A stretch of 64,000 nucleotides of DNA from Flammeovirga sp. SJP92 (lineage in GTDB: Bacteria; Bacteroidota; Bacteroidia; Cytophagales; Flammeovirgaceae). Below are positions 44,055 through 53,065 of this stretch, piece after piece. Every line of letters starts with the position of its first letter. Position 1 is the first letter of the stretch. The notes beneath the pieces are model-generated. The model worked only from the letters and a program-made list of their open reading frames with translations, was not told the DNA's origin and searched no databases. The stretch is from contig NZ_LQAQ01000093.1 of the NCBI RefSeq assembly GCF_001583495.1, positions 434,001 to 498,000 of the forward strand. Direction: 5' to 3'. Both the position numbers and the translations under genes were made by a program.

Positions 44055-44465
44055 TTATCTAAAGAGTGGGGCAAATTTTGATCTATATGCATACGCTAAA
44101 TATATAACCATTCCAAGAAAAAATATTGCTCCTCCAATACCCGCTGGGTCAAGAGTTGCATGGAATAAGAAAGCATTAAAACCAATTGCACCTAGCACAA
44201 CCAAAGTGGCAGGTACAGCTTTCTTGATGGCCAACATCACACCTCCTACTACCTCAAGGATACCAACTACTGGAAGTATCCCCATCAGCATTAATGAACC
44301 AAAAACTTGTGAAACTTCATCATTTGCAGGTGGCATTGGTATAAAATTCAGAAATTTATTTAATCCAAATACGACCATCATCAGTGCAAGTAAAAATCTT
44401 ACTACTATTGTAACTTTACCTTCTGAAACTACGGCCTGATCCTGCACTAATGTTTGGTTTTCCAT
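44055..44465 (-). CDS. DoxX-like small membrane protein
   Basis: 136 residues with four hydrophobic helices (about 20-45, 52-75, 82-105, 108-128). The pattern RFLLALMMVVFGLNKFLNFIP at the first helix, PVVGILEVVGGVMLA at the second and NAFLFHATLDPAG at the third matches DoxX family proteins. The biochemical role of the family is poorly defined; some members are linked to redox stress. It is divergent from the chalcone-isomerase-like gene across 256 bases with two TTTGTT-based dyads. Confidence 0.75.
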   Translation of the reverse strand: MENQTLVQDQAVVSEGKVTIVVRFLLALMMVVFGLNKFLNFIPMPPANDEVSQVFGSLMLMGILPVVGILEVVGGVMLAIKKAVPATLVVLGAIGFNAFLFHATLDPAGIGGAIFFLGMVIYLAYAYRSKFAPLFR

Positions 44466-44547
44466 GATGTATGAGTGTTTAAAATCTGATTTCTAATCAA
44501 TAGTGGATAATGGATATTTTACAAACTCAATAATTGTGATTACTTTA

Positions 44548-44607
44548 TTTGTTGAAACAAACTTAGAATAATGAAATTACAATTCAAAAAATAGAACAAA
44601 ATTTGTT
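44548..44607. promoter_or_regulatory. Two dyads with the same TTTGTT half-site in the DoxX/CHI divergent region
   Basis: TTTGTT-GA-AACAAA (44548-44561) and AACAAA-A-TTTGTT (44595-44607) share one half-site in opposite arrangement, 34 bases apart. They could be operators for a regulator controlling either flanking gene. AT-richness makes chance occurrence possible. Confidence 0.35.
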
Positions 44608-44721
44608 TAAACAGATAACAACATTAACACTATTATCAAACTTTTTCTTTGAATAGTTATATAATGTTTAGTATTTTGATGAAAGATTAACATCAATAAT
44701 TAAATAAAAAGTAAACTTCCT

Positions 44722-45441
44722 ATGAAAAAGGTTTATCGTATTAACTTATTAAGCATTGTATTTTTATTAGTTACCCTTAACATCCAAGCACAGAACCAAC
44801 CTACTTTCAAAACTAATTTTTTTAACGAGGTTGAATTTCCAGAAAATGTCACTATTTCAAGTCAGTCGCTGAAAAGCAATGGCTATGGTGCTTTGTCGAA
44901 AGGGCTGAAAAAAGTCTTTTCTTGTGCTTTATATGTAGAACACCCAACAGATGATGCAATCAGTTTGATTTACAGTGATGATCTCAAAGTAATTGACTTA
45001 GTAATGACTTCAAATTATCTACAATCTGAAGCTACTGTCAAAAAAATCAAAGAAGCGTATGCGAAAGATTTGAAGGCAGACATTAATGCAACAGAGGAGG
45101 ATAAGCAATTTGTTGCCTCTTTAAGAAAGCATGACAAAATCATTACTTCTCAGATTATAACTGTTGAAAAACTGTTTGGAGAGGCTTTTAATAAGTCGAA
45201 CTTGGGTAATGTGGATGCTATCAGTGCGGACATTAAAGAGTATATCGCATCTTTCTCAGATTTGATTGAAGGTGGCGATCACTTCAGAATCATCAGCAAG
45301 AATAATTCTGTAACGCTTTTTAAAAACGGTAAGGAACTATTCGAGACAGATAACAAAGCTTTCAAAAAAGCACTTATGAACATCTACTTAGGGAATACCC
45401 CTATTGATGCTTCATTAAAAAATGATCTTCTTTCTTTGTAA
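44722..45441 (+). CDS. Chalcone-isomerase-like exported protein
   Basis: 239 residues with a signal peptide ending NIQAQ (about 1-24). The core follows the chalcone isomerase-like pattern of bacterial proteins: GYGALSKGLKKVFSCALYVEH, then a middle helical part and FSDLIEGGDHFRIIS. The closing motif ALMNIYLGNTPIDASLKNDLL is characteristic. Bacterial members lack proven chalcone isomerase activity and may bind fatty acids. It is exported, probably to the periplasm. It is a single-gene unit with a good terminator. Confidence 0.8.
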   Translation: MKKVYRINLLSIVFLLVTLNIQAQNQPTFKTNFFNEVEFPENVTISSQSLKSNGYGALSKGLKKVFSCALYVEHPTDDAISLIYSDDLKVIDLVMTSNYLQSEATVKKIKEAYAKDLKADINATEEDKQFVASLRKHDKIITSQIITVEKLFGEAFNKSNLGNVDAISADIKEYIASFSDLIEGGDHFRIISKNNSVTLFKNGKELFETDNKAFKKALMNIYLGNTPIDASLKNDLLSL

Positions 45442-45460
45442 GAAAGAAAAAACATCACTT

Positions 45461-45495
45461 AAAGGTCGGTTATTGAAAAATAATCGGCCTTTTTT
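45461..45495 (+). terminator. Terminator after the chalcone-isomerase-like gene
   Basis: AAAGGTCGGTTATT (45461-45474) pairs with AATAATCGGCCTTT with two G-U pairs, followed by TTTTT. It starts 20 bases after the stop codon. Confidence 0.88.
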
Positions 45496-45596
45496 ATTTA
45501 TTTAAAAACCTAAAAATAAGCCATTTGCAAAATAATTAGATTTTTTTTCAAAAAAGAATAGGGGTAAACTCAAGAGTGCGGGTCATTATACCGGAA

Positions 45597-45650
45597 GCGG
45601 GAGAAACAGTGATTTCTACTAATGACGTCAAGTGAAATCCTCTCTCCTGC
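45597..45650 (+). promoter_or_regulatory. Structured leader upstream of the repeat-protein gene
   Basis: GCGGGAGA (45597-45604) pairs with TCTCCTGC (45643-45650) with one G-U pair. Inside it GATTTC-ACT (45611-45620) pairs with AGTGAAATC (45631-45639) with one bulged T, around the loop AATGACGTCA. The stretch is GC-richer than its surroundings and ends 45 bases before the ATG. It is a candidate cis-regulatory RNA; no known riboswitch class is recognised. Confidence 0.45.
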
Positions 45651-45695
45651 TCTAATCAAAATTGAATTAAAAAAATTATCTAATTATATAATCAA

Positions 45696-46763
45696 ATGAA
45701 AAAATTAATTTTCAACCTTTTCGCACTTTTATTGATCTCATTATCAGTTATCGCTCAAGAGAAAGAATCAAGACCTTTTCAAGTTTCATTTTTATATCCT
45801 TTAGGAATTAATGGTACAAATACTCAGGTGGCCAGCGATGGATCTTTCAACGTTCTTTGGGGTGTTAACGGAGGTGTAAATTATTTTGAATTAGGCGGTA
45901 TTGCCAACGTCAATAACGGTAACGTAACTGGTGGTCAAATAGCTGGTATTACTAACGTAACAAAAGGTGAAAGTAATGGTATTATCGTTTCTGGTATTAC
46001 CAACTTCAACAGCTCTTCTGCAAAAGGATTACAATTAGCAGGTATCAACAATTATACAAACAATGAAGTAAACGGTGCTCAAATATCAGGTATTTCTAAT
46101 ATTTCTGGAGGTGATATGAATGGTGCACAAATTGGTTTAATCAACACAGTGAGAGGTAAAATGACAGGTGGTCAAGTGGGGTTGATCAACTATACTGACA
46201 GCTTAAGCGGTACTCAAGTAGGATTAATCAATGTGGTAAAAGATGGAGCGAAAGGAACACCAATCGGTTTGATCAACGTAGTGAAAAATGGCTATTATGC
46301 AGTTGAAGTTGGTGTAAGTGAAACCATCTGGGGCAATGTAAACTTCAAAATGGGTACACAACAATTCTACACTATTTTCAAAGGTGGTTATACTCAATAC
46401 AACGACAAAGATGTGACTACATTTGGTGCTGGTTTTGGTACTTCGTTCCAATTAGCAAAAAGAGTAAACCTTGCATTGGACCTTTCTGCCAACCAAATTG
46501 TTTATGATGGAAAATTAGCAGATACAGGCTTGAACTTATTGAATAAAGCTGATCTGAATATTCAAGTGAAACTGGCCAAAAACATCGGTATCTACGTGGG
46601 TCCTTCATTGAATGTATACACAACAGATTACAAACTTGATGGAAATGAAATGGCCGGTACTTTGGATATTCCTGAACATACTTTTTATGATGAAACTTCA
46701 AAACATGGTACAAGAACTGCCATTTGGATTGGTGGTCAAGCAGGTTTGAATTTCACATTCTAA
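45696..46763 (+). CDS. Exported protein with nine short surface repeats and a barrel-like C-terminus
   Basis: 355 residues with a signal peptide ending SVIAQ (about 1-20). Residues about 65-210 consist of nine repeats of 14-16 residues with the core QIxGIxNxxxGxxxGx, for example QIAGITNVTKGESNGI and QVGLINVVKDGAKGT, likely a beta-solenoid. The C-terminal half has amphipathic strands and ends GGQAGLNFTF with a terminal Phe, suggesting outer-membrane location. It resembles the LA_2272-type surface-repeat proteins of Bacteroidota and Leptospira; function unknown. A structured leader precedes it and a terminator follows. Confidence 0.65.
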   Translation: MKKLIFNLFALLLISLSVIAQEKESRPFQVSFLYPLGINGTNTQVASDGSFNVLWGVNGGVNYFELGGIANVNNGNVTGGQIAGITNVTKGESNGIIVSGITNFNSSSAKGLQLAGINNYTNNEVNGAQISGISNISGGDMNGAQIGLINTVRGKMTGGQVGLINYTDSLSGTQVGLINVVKDGAKGTPIGLINVVKNGYYAVEVGVSETIWGNVNFKMGTQQFYTIFKGGYTQYNDKDVTTFGAGFGTSFQLAKRVNLALDLSANQIVYDGKLADTGLNLLNKADLNIQVKLAKNIGIYVGPSLNVYTTDYKLDGNEMAGTLDIPEHTFYDETSKHGTRTAIWIGGQAGLNFTF

Positions 46764-46786
46764 TAACTTTACAATTAGAAATATTA

Positions 46787-46821
46787 AAAAGGAGAGGCTC
46801 AAAAAGTCTCTCCTTTTGTTT
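46787..46821 (+). terminator. Terminator after the repeat-protein gene
   Basis: AAAAGGAGAG (46787-46796) pairs with CTCTCCTTTT (46808-46817), followed by GTTTT. Confidence 0.88.
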
Positions 46822-46910
46822 TACTCAATATTATATTATCAATTTTAGTATCCATTTTTTAAAAGTCACTTTGGACACTAGAAATACTAAGACAATTGTT
46901 TTTGGGAGGT

Positions 46911-46933
46911 AAAAATCATAGTTAAGTACTATG
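46911..46933 (-). terminator. Terminator of the DUF1254 gene
   Basis: On the minus strand CATAGT (46933-46928 side) and ACTATG (46922-46917) form a short stem followed by ATTTTTACC, starting 11 bases after the stop codon. The stem is only 6 bp. Confidence 0.5.
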
Positions 46934-46943
46934 TCGCTTCACT

Positions 46944-48452
46944 TTACTTGCTTAAACCAGTATTCACCACTTCCCAGTCGCTTAATTGGAAAGACTTATT
47001 GAAAAATTCTTCTCTTGGGGCATAAAGTCGGAAATAGATAAACCATCCATCATTCCCCACCGTTTTCAGATAATTTGCAGGGTTTACATCTTTGGGACAT
47101 TCCGCACCTATATAGAGATCAATCGAACCATCTTGATTGTACGTTACATCTGTTCTTCTTGAATTAATTCCTATATCCGAAATATTTTCACCACCATTAT
47201 CATAAGGTCTACGTGTATTTTCTGAGTACAATGTCACCGACCAAAATTGATCTACAGGAACATGAGCAGGTACATGCAGTTTATAAGTTTTATCTGCTCT
47301 CAGTAAGTCTCCATTTTCATCTCTTTTAGAAGTCATATAAACTTGACCATAACCTGGAGAAGGCTCTACCATCCCCTTTGTCGAACTTACCGCCTCATAA
47401 TACCATACAGCTCTTTCATCTAGATATACCATCATTTCATTACTTTGAGGAATATTGAAATCAAATGATTTGTACCAGTTCGTTCCTTCCCAATAAGGCA
47501 CAGTAAAACGGGGATTGGTTTGAAGATTTCTCAACATCAGTTCTCCCATATTTCCACCTTTCACTAATAAGTCTTTTTGTTTTTCGGTAGGTTGGAAAGG
47601 TTTTCCGATCTCAACACCAAGCGGTTTTAACATCGCAATCCAAGCCTTATCCTGTTCTCTCACAGGTTCTTCATTGATAATGGTATGCAGGGTTTCCCAA
47701 TATGCCAATCCCCTTGGTGCTGTAGCGGACCATTCTATATTTTTGTCTTCAGCAAACGTAGCCTTCCTCAATTCACTTCCCACTCTTCCTAGTTTCAAGG
47801 CTTTTTTGAAGCTGGCTTCCGCCTGTGGGTCTGCTTCCAAAATTCTCAAACCAATAAAGAAGTTGTTAGTCTCAGATTGAACGACAAAATCGGCCTTTCC
47901 TTCATACAATTTTGGATCATCATTGGGACCACAAATAATATAAGTTCCTCCCTTCCCTTTATCAGGGCCTGTCAATCCTAAGTCTGCAACAGGCCTTTGC
48001 CATAGATCAAGAAAAGCTCCGGCAGTCATTCCTTTTGGATATTCTAACTTCACCGCTCCTTCTTTTAAATTAGAAAAAGTGAAAATGTAAGGAGTCGTTA
48101 GGTTGCCGGTCACAATACCCCTTTTCTCTTTTAATGATTTTAATACCACAAAGTTTTCGAGTCCAGCCACATCATAAGCTTGGTCTTCTTGCTGTCCCCA
48201 AGTTTTCATAGAAACAATTGGAGTAGACCATATATATGCCTGAGAAGCACGTTGAAAATCCATAATATCGAATAATTCTTGCTCTCCTTTGGCTATGAAA
48301 TGATGTTCTAACTCAATATTTCCATAAACTGTTTCAATAACTTCATCCCCTTCTAAAGTAGCTTCTGATAGGGGAACCTGAGCAAATGCAGATTGAATTC
48401 CTGACTGTAGTAACAATGCGGTACCTAATACCTCAAGTATTTTCTTTTTCAT
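46944..48452 (-). CDS. Exported DUF1254/DUF1214 protein
   Basis: 502 residues with a signal peptide ending SAFAQ (about 1-25). The N-terminal DUF1254 region shows VYGNIELEHHFIAKG and a conserved STPIVSMKTWGQQ segment; the C-terminal DUF1214 region has KTYKLHVPAHVPVDQFWSVTLYSENTRRPYDN and DGSIDLYIGAECP, then GWFIYFRLYAPREEFFN. Proteins of this two-domain family are periplasmic or outer-membrane and of unknown function. It is divergent from an AraC regulator, 156 bases apart, which may control it. Confidence 0.88.
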   Translation of the reverse strand: MKKKILEVLGTALLLQSGIQSAFAQVPLSEATLEGDEVIETVYGNIELEHHFIAKGEQELFDIMDFQRASQAYIWSTPIVSMKTWGQQEDQAYDVAGLENFVVLKSLKEKRGIVTGNLTTPYIFTFSNLKEGAVKLEYPKGMTAGAFLDLWQRPVADLGLTGPDKGKGGTYIICGPNDDPKLYEGKADFVVQSETNNFFIGLRILEADPQAEASFKKALKLGRVGSELRKATFAEDKNIEWSATAPRGLAYWETLHTIINEEPVREQDKAWIAMLKPLGVEIGKPFQPTEKQKDLLVKGGNMGELMLRNLQTNPRFTVPYWEGTNWYKSFDFNIPQSNEMMVYLDERAVWYYEAVSSTKGMVEPSPGYGQVYMTSKRDENGDLLRADKTYKLHVPAHVPVDQFWSVTLYSENTRRPYDNGGENISDIGINSRRTDVTYNQDGSIDLYIGAECPKDVNPANYLKTVGNDGWFIYFRLYAPREEFFNKSFQLSDWEVVNTGLSK

Positions 48453-48608
48453 TTTAATATTGGATTGATTTACATTCTACTTAAACCGTTCAATCATCCC
48501 ATTAGATTACTTTCATTAGTTCAAAGGGTATCGCAGTTAGTTCAATTGTTATTGATCTCTGTTTTTTTATCGTAATTTCATATTGAATCATTAATTCGTT
48601 GCTCATCT

Positions 48609-49601
48609 ATGGAAAAAATCACAATACATACAGGGTCCGTTGAAAGTGTTGCTGAACAGCTTGGATCTATTCTTGGCAAAGAGCCGTCAAGAGAAAATAC
48701 TTTAATCATCAACAATCATTTAGTGGAATTAGATTATGAATGGTTTTTTCCTTACGACGGTGTTGAAATTGGGATTCATAGAGTGAAATATAAAAATGAT
48801 TTGGAAGTAGATATACTAAGTGATACTAATGAAAAAAAATACATTTACTTTCAGTTTGAATACAAAGGGAATGTTTCTCCCAAAACACCGGAGGAAAACA
48901 GCAATATCACTCAGCTTGTCACGATGATGAGTATGCAAAGCACAAGTATTTTTCTTAATATGAAAGCTCAAAAGGGAGACCAAAGCCAATGGATTACATT
49001 AAGGCTTTCTGAAGAGTACTTCAATCGTTATATGTCTCATATGAAAGTACACATCGGAAAAGTATTTGATCCGTCAAACCCTTGGGTGATTTATGAAATC
49101 ATTCCACCAAAAATCAATCTTCTTATTGCTGACCTGTTCTCTTTGAATGAGGAAATGACTCCTCCATTGAAAAACAGTTTGATCATTGCTAGAACTACAG
49201 AGGCTGTTGGGTTATTTCTTGATCAGATCATCAGAAGAGAACATCAAACTCAAAGAAACAACAACCTGCATATTGAGGATATCAAAAGAATGCAGATGAT
49301 CAAAGATGAACTGATCTGTCTATATGACAAAACGCCGTCTTTGCCAACTATTGCAGAGAAATACGGTGTTTCTGTATCAAAACTTAAAAGAGATTTCGGA
49401 AGTGTATTTGGCACTACAATTCCTCGTTTTCATTCCAATTATAGACTTGAACTCGCTTATAAAATGCTGGAATCACAACAGATCTCTGTTACTGAGGTAG
49501 CAAGGCATTTTGGATACAAAAGCTTATCCAATTTTTCAGAGAACTTTAAAGAAAAATTCGATATCACACCGAAAGAAATATCGATAAGATATAATGTTTA
49601 A
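48609..49601 (+). CDS. AraC-family transcriptional regulator
   Basis: 330 residues. The C-terminal domain (about 230-328) has two helix-turn-helix units, PSLPTIAEKYGVSVSKLKRDF and ISVTEVARHFGYKSLSNFSE, with the family ending FKEKFDITPKEISIRY. The N-terminal 220 residues form a ligand- or dimer-type domain that I do not recognise. It probably controls the divergent DUF1254 gene. Typical length; the start at 48609 is the first ATG. Confidence 0.92.
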   Translation: MEKITIHTGSVESVAEQLGSILGKEPSRENTLIINNHLVELDYEWFFPYDGVEIGIHRVKYKNDLEVDILSDTNEKKYIYFQFEYKGNVSPKTPEENSNITQLVTMMSMQSTSIFLNMKAQKGDQSQWITLRLSEEYFNRYMSHMKVHIGKVFDPSNPWVIYEIIPPKINLLIADLFSLNEEMTPPLKNSLIIARTTEAVGLFLDQIIRREHQTQRNNNLHIEDIKRMQMIKDELICLYDKTPSLPTIAEKYGVSVSKLKRDFGSVFGTTIPRFHSNYRLELAYKMLESQQISVTEVARHFGYKSLSNFSENFKEKFDITPKEISIRYNV

Positions 49602-49727
49602 AAGATAAATTTTCACATTGTAATTAATTCGGAACTTTAACCTTTCTACAGCAAAAGATTCTTTTCCAATCTTATTATATTAATCACAACTATTTCTCAG
49701 TTACTATTAATAAACCAATTAAATACC

Positions 49728-50168
49728 ATGTATTGTCTATGCTATGTAAGCACACGTAAGCTATCATTAGATGATGATGTGTTGCGTGAGATACTTGTTT
49801 TGAGTAGAAAAAACAATGTTCTCAAAAACCTCACTGGATTGTTGATCTTATTGGAAGATAAATTTATTCAGGTACTTGAAGGGGATGAACAAGAAGTAGA
49901 AGAGCTGTATGCTAAAATCAAAAGAGATGACAGGCACAGCTATGTACAAAAGGTCTATGCAGGTGATATTGAACAACGTAATTTCAATACCTGGTCTATG
50001 GCTTTCAAGGAGATTCACTGGGACGACTTAGAAGATGCCGGATTCATCAAAGAGTATGATAAAAGCTTACCACTTGAAACCTATTTGAAAGATAAAAATC
50101 ACTATGTTATAGAATTACTTAAAACATATCAGGGGGTTTCTGAGTTAAGGATAAACCTACCAAATTAA
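49728..50168 (+). CDS. BLUF-domain blue-light photoreceptor
   Basis: 146 residues, a short single-domain BLUF protein binding FAD. Key residues are present: Tyr6 in LCYVSTRKLS, Asn30 in SRKNNVLKNLTGLLI, Gln48 in KFIQVLEGDEQEVEELY, and Trp89/Met91 in NFNTWSMAF. The RDDRH motif sits at 66-70. Residues 100-146 form the C-terminal helices seen in short BLUF proteins. Light switches a hydrogen-bond network around the flavin and the signal passes to a partner protein. No output domain is fused, so an external partner is required. The gene follows the AraC regulator by 126 bases. Confidence 0.93.
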   Translation: MYCLCYVSTRKLSLDDDVLREILVLSRKNNVLKNLTGLLILLEDKFIQVLEGDEQEVEELYAKIKRDDRHSYVQKVYAGDIEQRNFNTWSMAFKEIHWDDLEDAGFIKEYDKSLPLETYLKDKNHYVIELLKTYQGVSELRINLPN

Positions 50169-50193
50169 TTTATATGAATAGAAATAATGACTG

Positions 50194-50230
50194 AACTCCT
50201 TTAAGAGAAATTCCTTAAAGGAGTTTTTAT
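50194..50230 (+). terminator. Terminator after the BLUF gene
   Basis: AACTCCTTTAAG (50194-50205) pairs perfectly with CTTAAAGGAGTT (50214-50225), followed by TTTAT. Confidence 0.9.
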
Positions 50231-50236
50231 TTTGAC

Positions 50237-50857
50237 TTACTTCTTTCTAAAACAACAGAATACAAAATTCTGAAAGGTATCAAAAGGTGTTTTATGATCT
50301 ATAGTTTGAGTATTGACTAATTCAAAGTCTTCTTCAAAAACCTTTGTCAAACGCTCTGGAGAATATTGTTGTATTGGAATGCCACTGCACTTCGTTGGGC
50401 CTTTTTCTGAAAAAGTACCAATAAGCAAAACCCCATCAGGTTTGACACAACAAGCAACTACTTTTCTGTAATTTTCAATATCAATAGGATCTGTCAAAAA
50501 ATGAAAAGCGGCTCTGTCGTGCCAGAAGGCAAACTGCTCGTCTGACTCAAAACGAGATGCATCTGCAACAACCCATTTCACTTTTGATGCCTTTGCACCT
50601 AACCTTTCCTTTGCTCTGTCAAGGGCTTTTTTAGAAATATCTAAAACCGTAATATCTTTATAGCCTTTTTCCAGCAAATGATCCACTAAAAAACTATCTC
50701 CTCCACCCACATCTATGATCTTATCATCAGGTGCTAGAATAGATCGTTCTACAAAAGCCAAAGAAGTTTCAGGTACTGGCTGATACCAACTTACGTTTTC
50801 TAATGGTTTTGTTGAATATATATTTTCCCAATGTTCTTTTTTATTGAATTCAGACAT
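50237..50857 (-). CDS. Class I SAM-dependent methyltransferase
   Basis: 206 residues. It starts KKEHWENIYSTKPLENVSWYQP, a common head in a bacterial methyltransferase group. Motif I is IIDVGGGDSF (47-56), followed by ITVLDISKKALDRAKERLG and KVKWVVADASRF, then WHDRAAFHFL. A Rossmann-type fold binding S-adenosylmethionine is expected. The substrate is unknown; small-molecule methylation (thiopurine or metalloid type) is one option. It is convergent with the BLUF gene. The 297 bases to the next gene hold nothing specific that I can identify. Confidence 0.85.
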   Translation of the reverse strand: MSEFNKKEHWENIYSTKPLENVSWYQPVPETSLAFVERSILAPDDKIIDVGGGDSFLVDHLLEKGYKDITVLDISKKALDRAKERLGAKASKVKWVVADASRFESDEQFAFWHDRAAFHFLTDPIDIENYRKVVACCVKPDGVLLIGTFSEKGPTKCSGIPIQQYSPERLTKVFEEDFELVNTQTIDHKTPFDTFQNFVFCCFRKK

Positions 50858-51154
50858 TCTCTATGCGTTTTAAATAATGGATTTGGAACAATAAAAGTAT
50901 TCGAAAAACGAATCAACATCAAATTGTGTTAAGTGTTATATAAAGTACTATTTTGAATGGTATAACGACTAAAAACCAATAAAAACCTCTCTTTTTGACT
51001 TAACTATTAACTTGGTATTCAAAAAGCTTAACGTAAATCATCGTATTTCAGGATAAAAATTATGTTTATTTGTAATCCGTAGTATGAACATACCCTATTA
51101 TTAGACATAAATTTCAATTCTTAAGTACTGCTGTACTTATCCACAACGAACCAT

Positions 51155-52918
51155 ATGAAACCAACAAGAGTTTTTGATTTTATTGAACAGCAAAAACGTA
51201 AATACAACGGTATTGACGTCTGCTTGGCTGCTAAAGAAAAAGGAACATGGAAAACTTATTCAACTGATGATGTTCTTCAAATCATCAATCAAGTAAGTAA
51301 TTCTCTATTGCGATATGGTATTCAAAAAGGGGATAAAATAGCTATTGTTTCTGAAAACAGGCCTGAATGGAACTTCATCGATCTGGCTTGTTCTCAGATT
51401 GGAGCAGTGGCTGTACCAATTTACCCTACTATTACAATTGAAGACTACAATTATATTTTCAATCACGCTGAGATTAAAATTGCTTTCATTGAAACGAATG
51501 CTCTTGTCAAAAAGATCAAGTCTATTCAAGAAAAACTGCCAGCATTAGAAGCTATTTTCTCTTTTGAAGAGGTTGAAAATATTGAATCATGGAAGACTTT
51601 CTTGAAAGATATCTCTGAGGAGGAAGACCGTAATCTTTCTGAAGTCAAACAAAATATAGATGTTGAAGACCTTTATACAATTGTGTATACTTCTGGTACT
51701 ACAGGCCCTCCAAAAGGGGTAATGCTCACACATAAAAACGTGGTATCAAATGCATTGGCGGCAGCTCAAACACTTCCTGTTGAAGAAGGAAAAGGAAAAG
51801 CACTTAGCTTCCTCCCTCTTTCACATGTTTATGAACGTACAAGTGTTTTCTCTTACGTGAGTAATTCTACATCAGTGTACTATGCTGAAAGCGTGGCCAA
51901 AATAGGTGAAGCCATGAAAGAAGTGAAACCTGATGTTTTCTGTACTGTCCCAAGATTACTGGAAAAAGTATATGATACTATTGTTGGAAAAGGAATGGAG
52001 ACAAAAGGGCTTAAAAAGGCCATTTTCTTCTGGGCTTTAAACTTAGGTTTGAAATATGATCCAAGAGAAAAACAGTCGTTCTGGCAGAAAATACAACATA
52101 AAATTGCTGATACATTAGTATTCAGTAAATGGCGTGAAGCATTGGGTGGCAACATCAAAAATATGAACGTAGGCGCTGCTGCGCTTCAACCAAGATTGAT
52201 CCGTTCATTCTGGGCTGCAGGAATTAAAGTATGTGAAGGTTATGGCATGTCTGAAGCCTCACCTGTAGTTTGTGTCAACCGTATCACTCCAGACAATATG
52301 ATGGTGGGAACCGTTGGGCCTACTTTGGAAGGTATTGAGGTGAAAATTGCCAGTGATGGTGAGATCCTTATCAAAGGCCCTAACATTATGAAAGGTTATT
52401 ATAAGCAACCTGAATTAACAGCTGAAACGGTTGTAGATGGCTGGTTACATACTGGTGATATTGGAGAGTTAGTAGATGGGAAATTCTTAAAAATTACTGA
52501 TCGTAAAAAAGAATTATTCAAAACTTCAGCCGGCAAATACATCGCTCCTCAACTTTTAGAAAATAAACTGAAGGAGTCGTTCTTCATAGAACAAGTAGCC
52601 GTTATTGGCAGTAACCAAAAATTCGCTTCTGCATTGATTGTTCCAAACTTTGAAGCTTTGGAAAGATGGTCTCAAGAACAGCAAATTGCTTTTGACACCA
52701 AGCAGGAACTGATCAAAAATAATCAGGTTTTCAATAAGTTCAAGAAGGAAATTCAAAAAGCGAATATTGATTTTGCCCGTTGGGAAAAGATTCAAAAGTT
52801 CAAATTATTGGAAAATGAATGGACGGTTGAAACAGGAGAGGTCACACCTACTCTAAAACCAAAAAGGAAGATCATCAATAAAAAATATGAAAGTGAAATC
52901 AATGAGATTTATACTTAA
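51155..52918 (+). CDS. fadD: Long-chain acyl-CoA synthetase (AMP-forming)
   Basis: 587 residues of the acyl-adenylate-forming superfamily. The P-loop YTSGTTGPPKGVMLTHKN starts at Tyr178, and the acyl-binding/A5 region is EGYGMSEASPVVC. A7 is GWLHTGDIGEL with DRKKELFKTSAGKYIAP, and a C-terminal lysine lies in TPTLKPKRKIINKKY. It activates long-chain fatty acids to CoA thioesters. The length of nearly 590 fits the FadD15-like group. No neighbour points to a special role; a strong terminator follows. Confidence 0.93.
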   Translation: MKPTRVFDFIEQQKRKYNGIDVCLAAKEKGTWKTYSTDDVLQIINQVSNSLLRYGIQKGDKIAIVSENRPEWNFIDLACSQIGAVAVPIYPTITIEDYNYIFNHAEIKIAFIETNALVKKIKSIQEKLPALEAIFSFEEVENIESWKTFLKDISEEEDRNLSEVKQNIDVEDLYTIVYTSGTTGPPKGVMLTHKNVVSNALAAAQTLPVEEGKGKALSFLPLSHVYERTSVFSYVSNSTSVYYAESVAKIGEAMKEVKPDVFCTVPRLLEKVYDTIVGKGMETKGLKKAIFFWALNLGLKYDPREKQSFWQKIQHKIADTLVFSKWREALGGNIKNMNVGAAALQPRLIRSFWAAGIKVCEGYGMSEASPVVCVNRITPDNMMVGTVGPTLEGIEVKIASDGEILIKGPNIMKGYYKQPELTAETVVDGWLHTGDIGELVDGKFLKITDRKKELFKTSAGKYIAPQLLENKLKESFFIEQVAVIGSNQKFASALIVPNFEALERWSQEQQIAFDTKQELIKNNQVFNKFKKEIQKANIDFARWEKIQKFKLLENEWTVETGEVTPTLKPKRKIINKKYESEINEIYT

Positions 52919-52960
52919 TTCGTTTCACTTTCATACTTCATATAAAATCTCAATTTTAAT

Positions 52961-52999
52961 AAATGGCCTCATTAGTAAAAACTGATGAGGTCATTTTTC
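52961..52999 (+). terminator. Terminator after the acyl-CoA synthetase gene
   Basis: AAATGGCCTCATTAGT (52961-52976) pairs with ACTGATGAGGTCATTT (52981-52996) with two G-U pairs, followed by TTTCTT. Confidence 0.9.
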
Positions 53000-53065
53000 T
53001 TTAAAATGATGCTTTTTATTTCTATTTTCGTTGAGTAAATCATCACAGTACAAAACTATTTTAGC

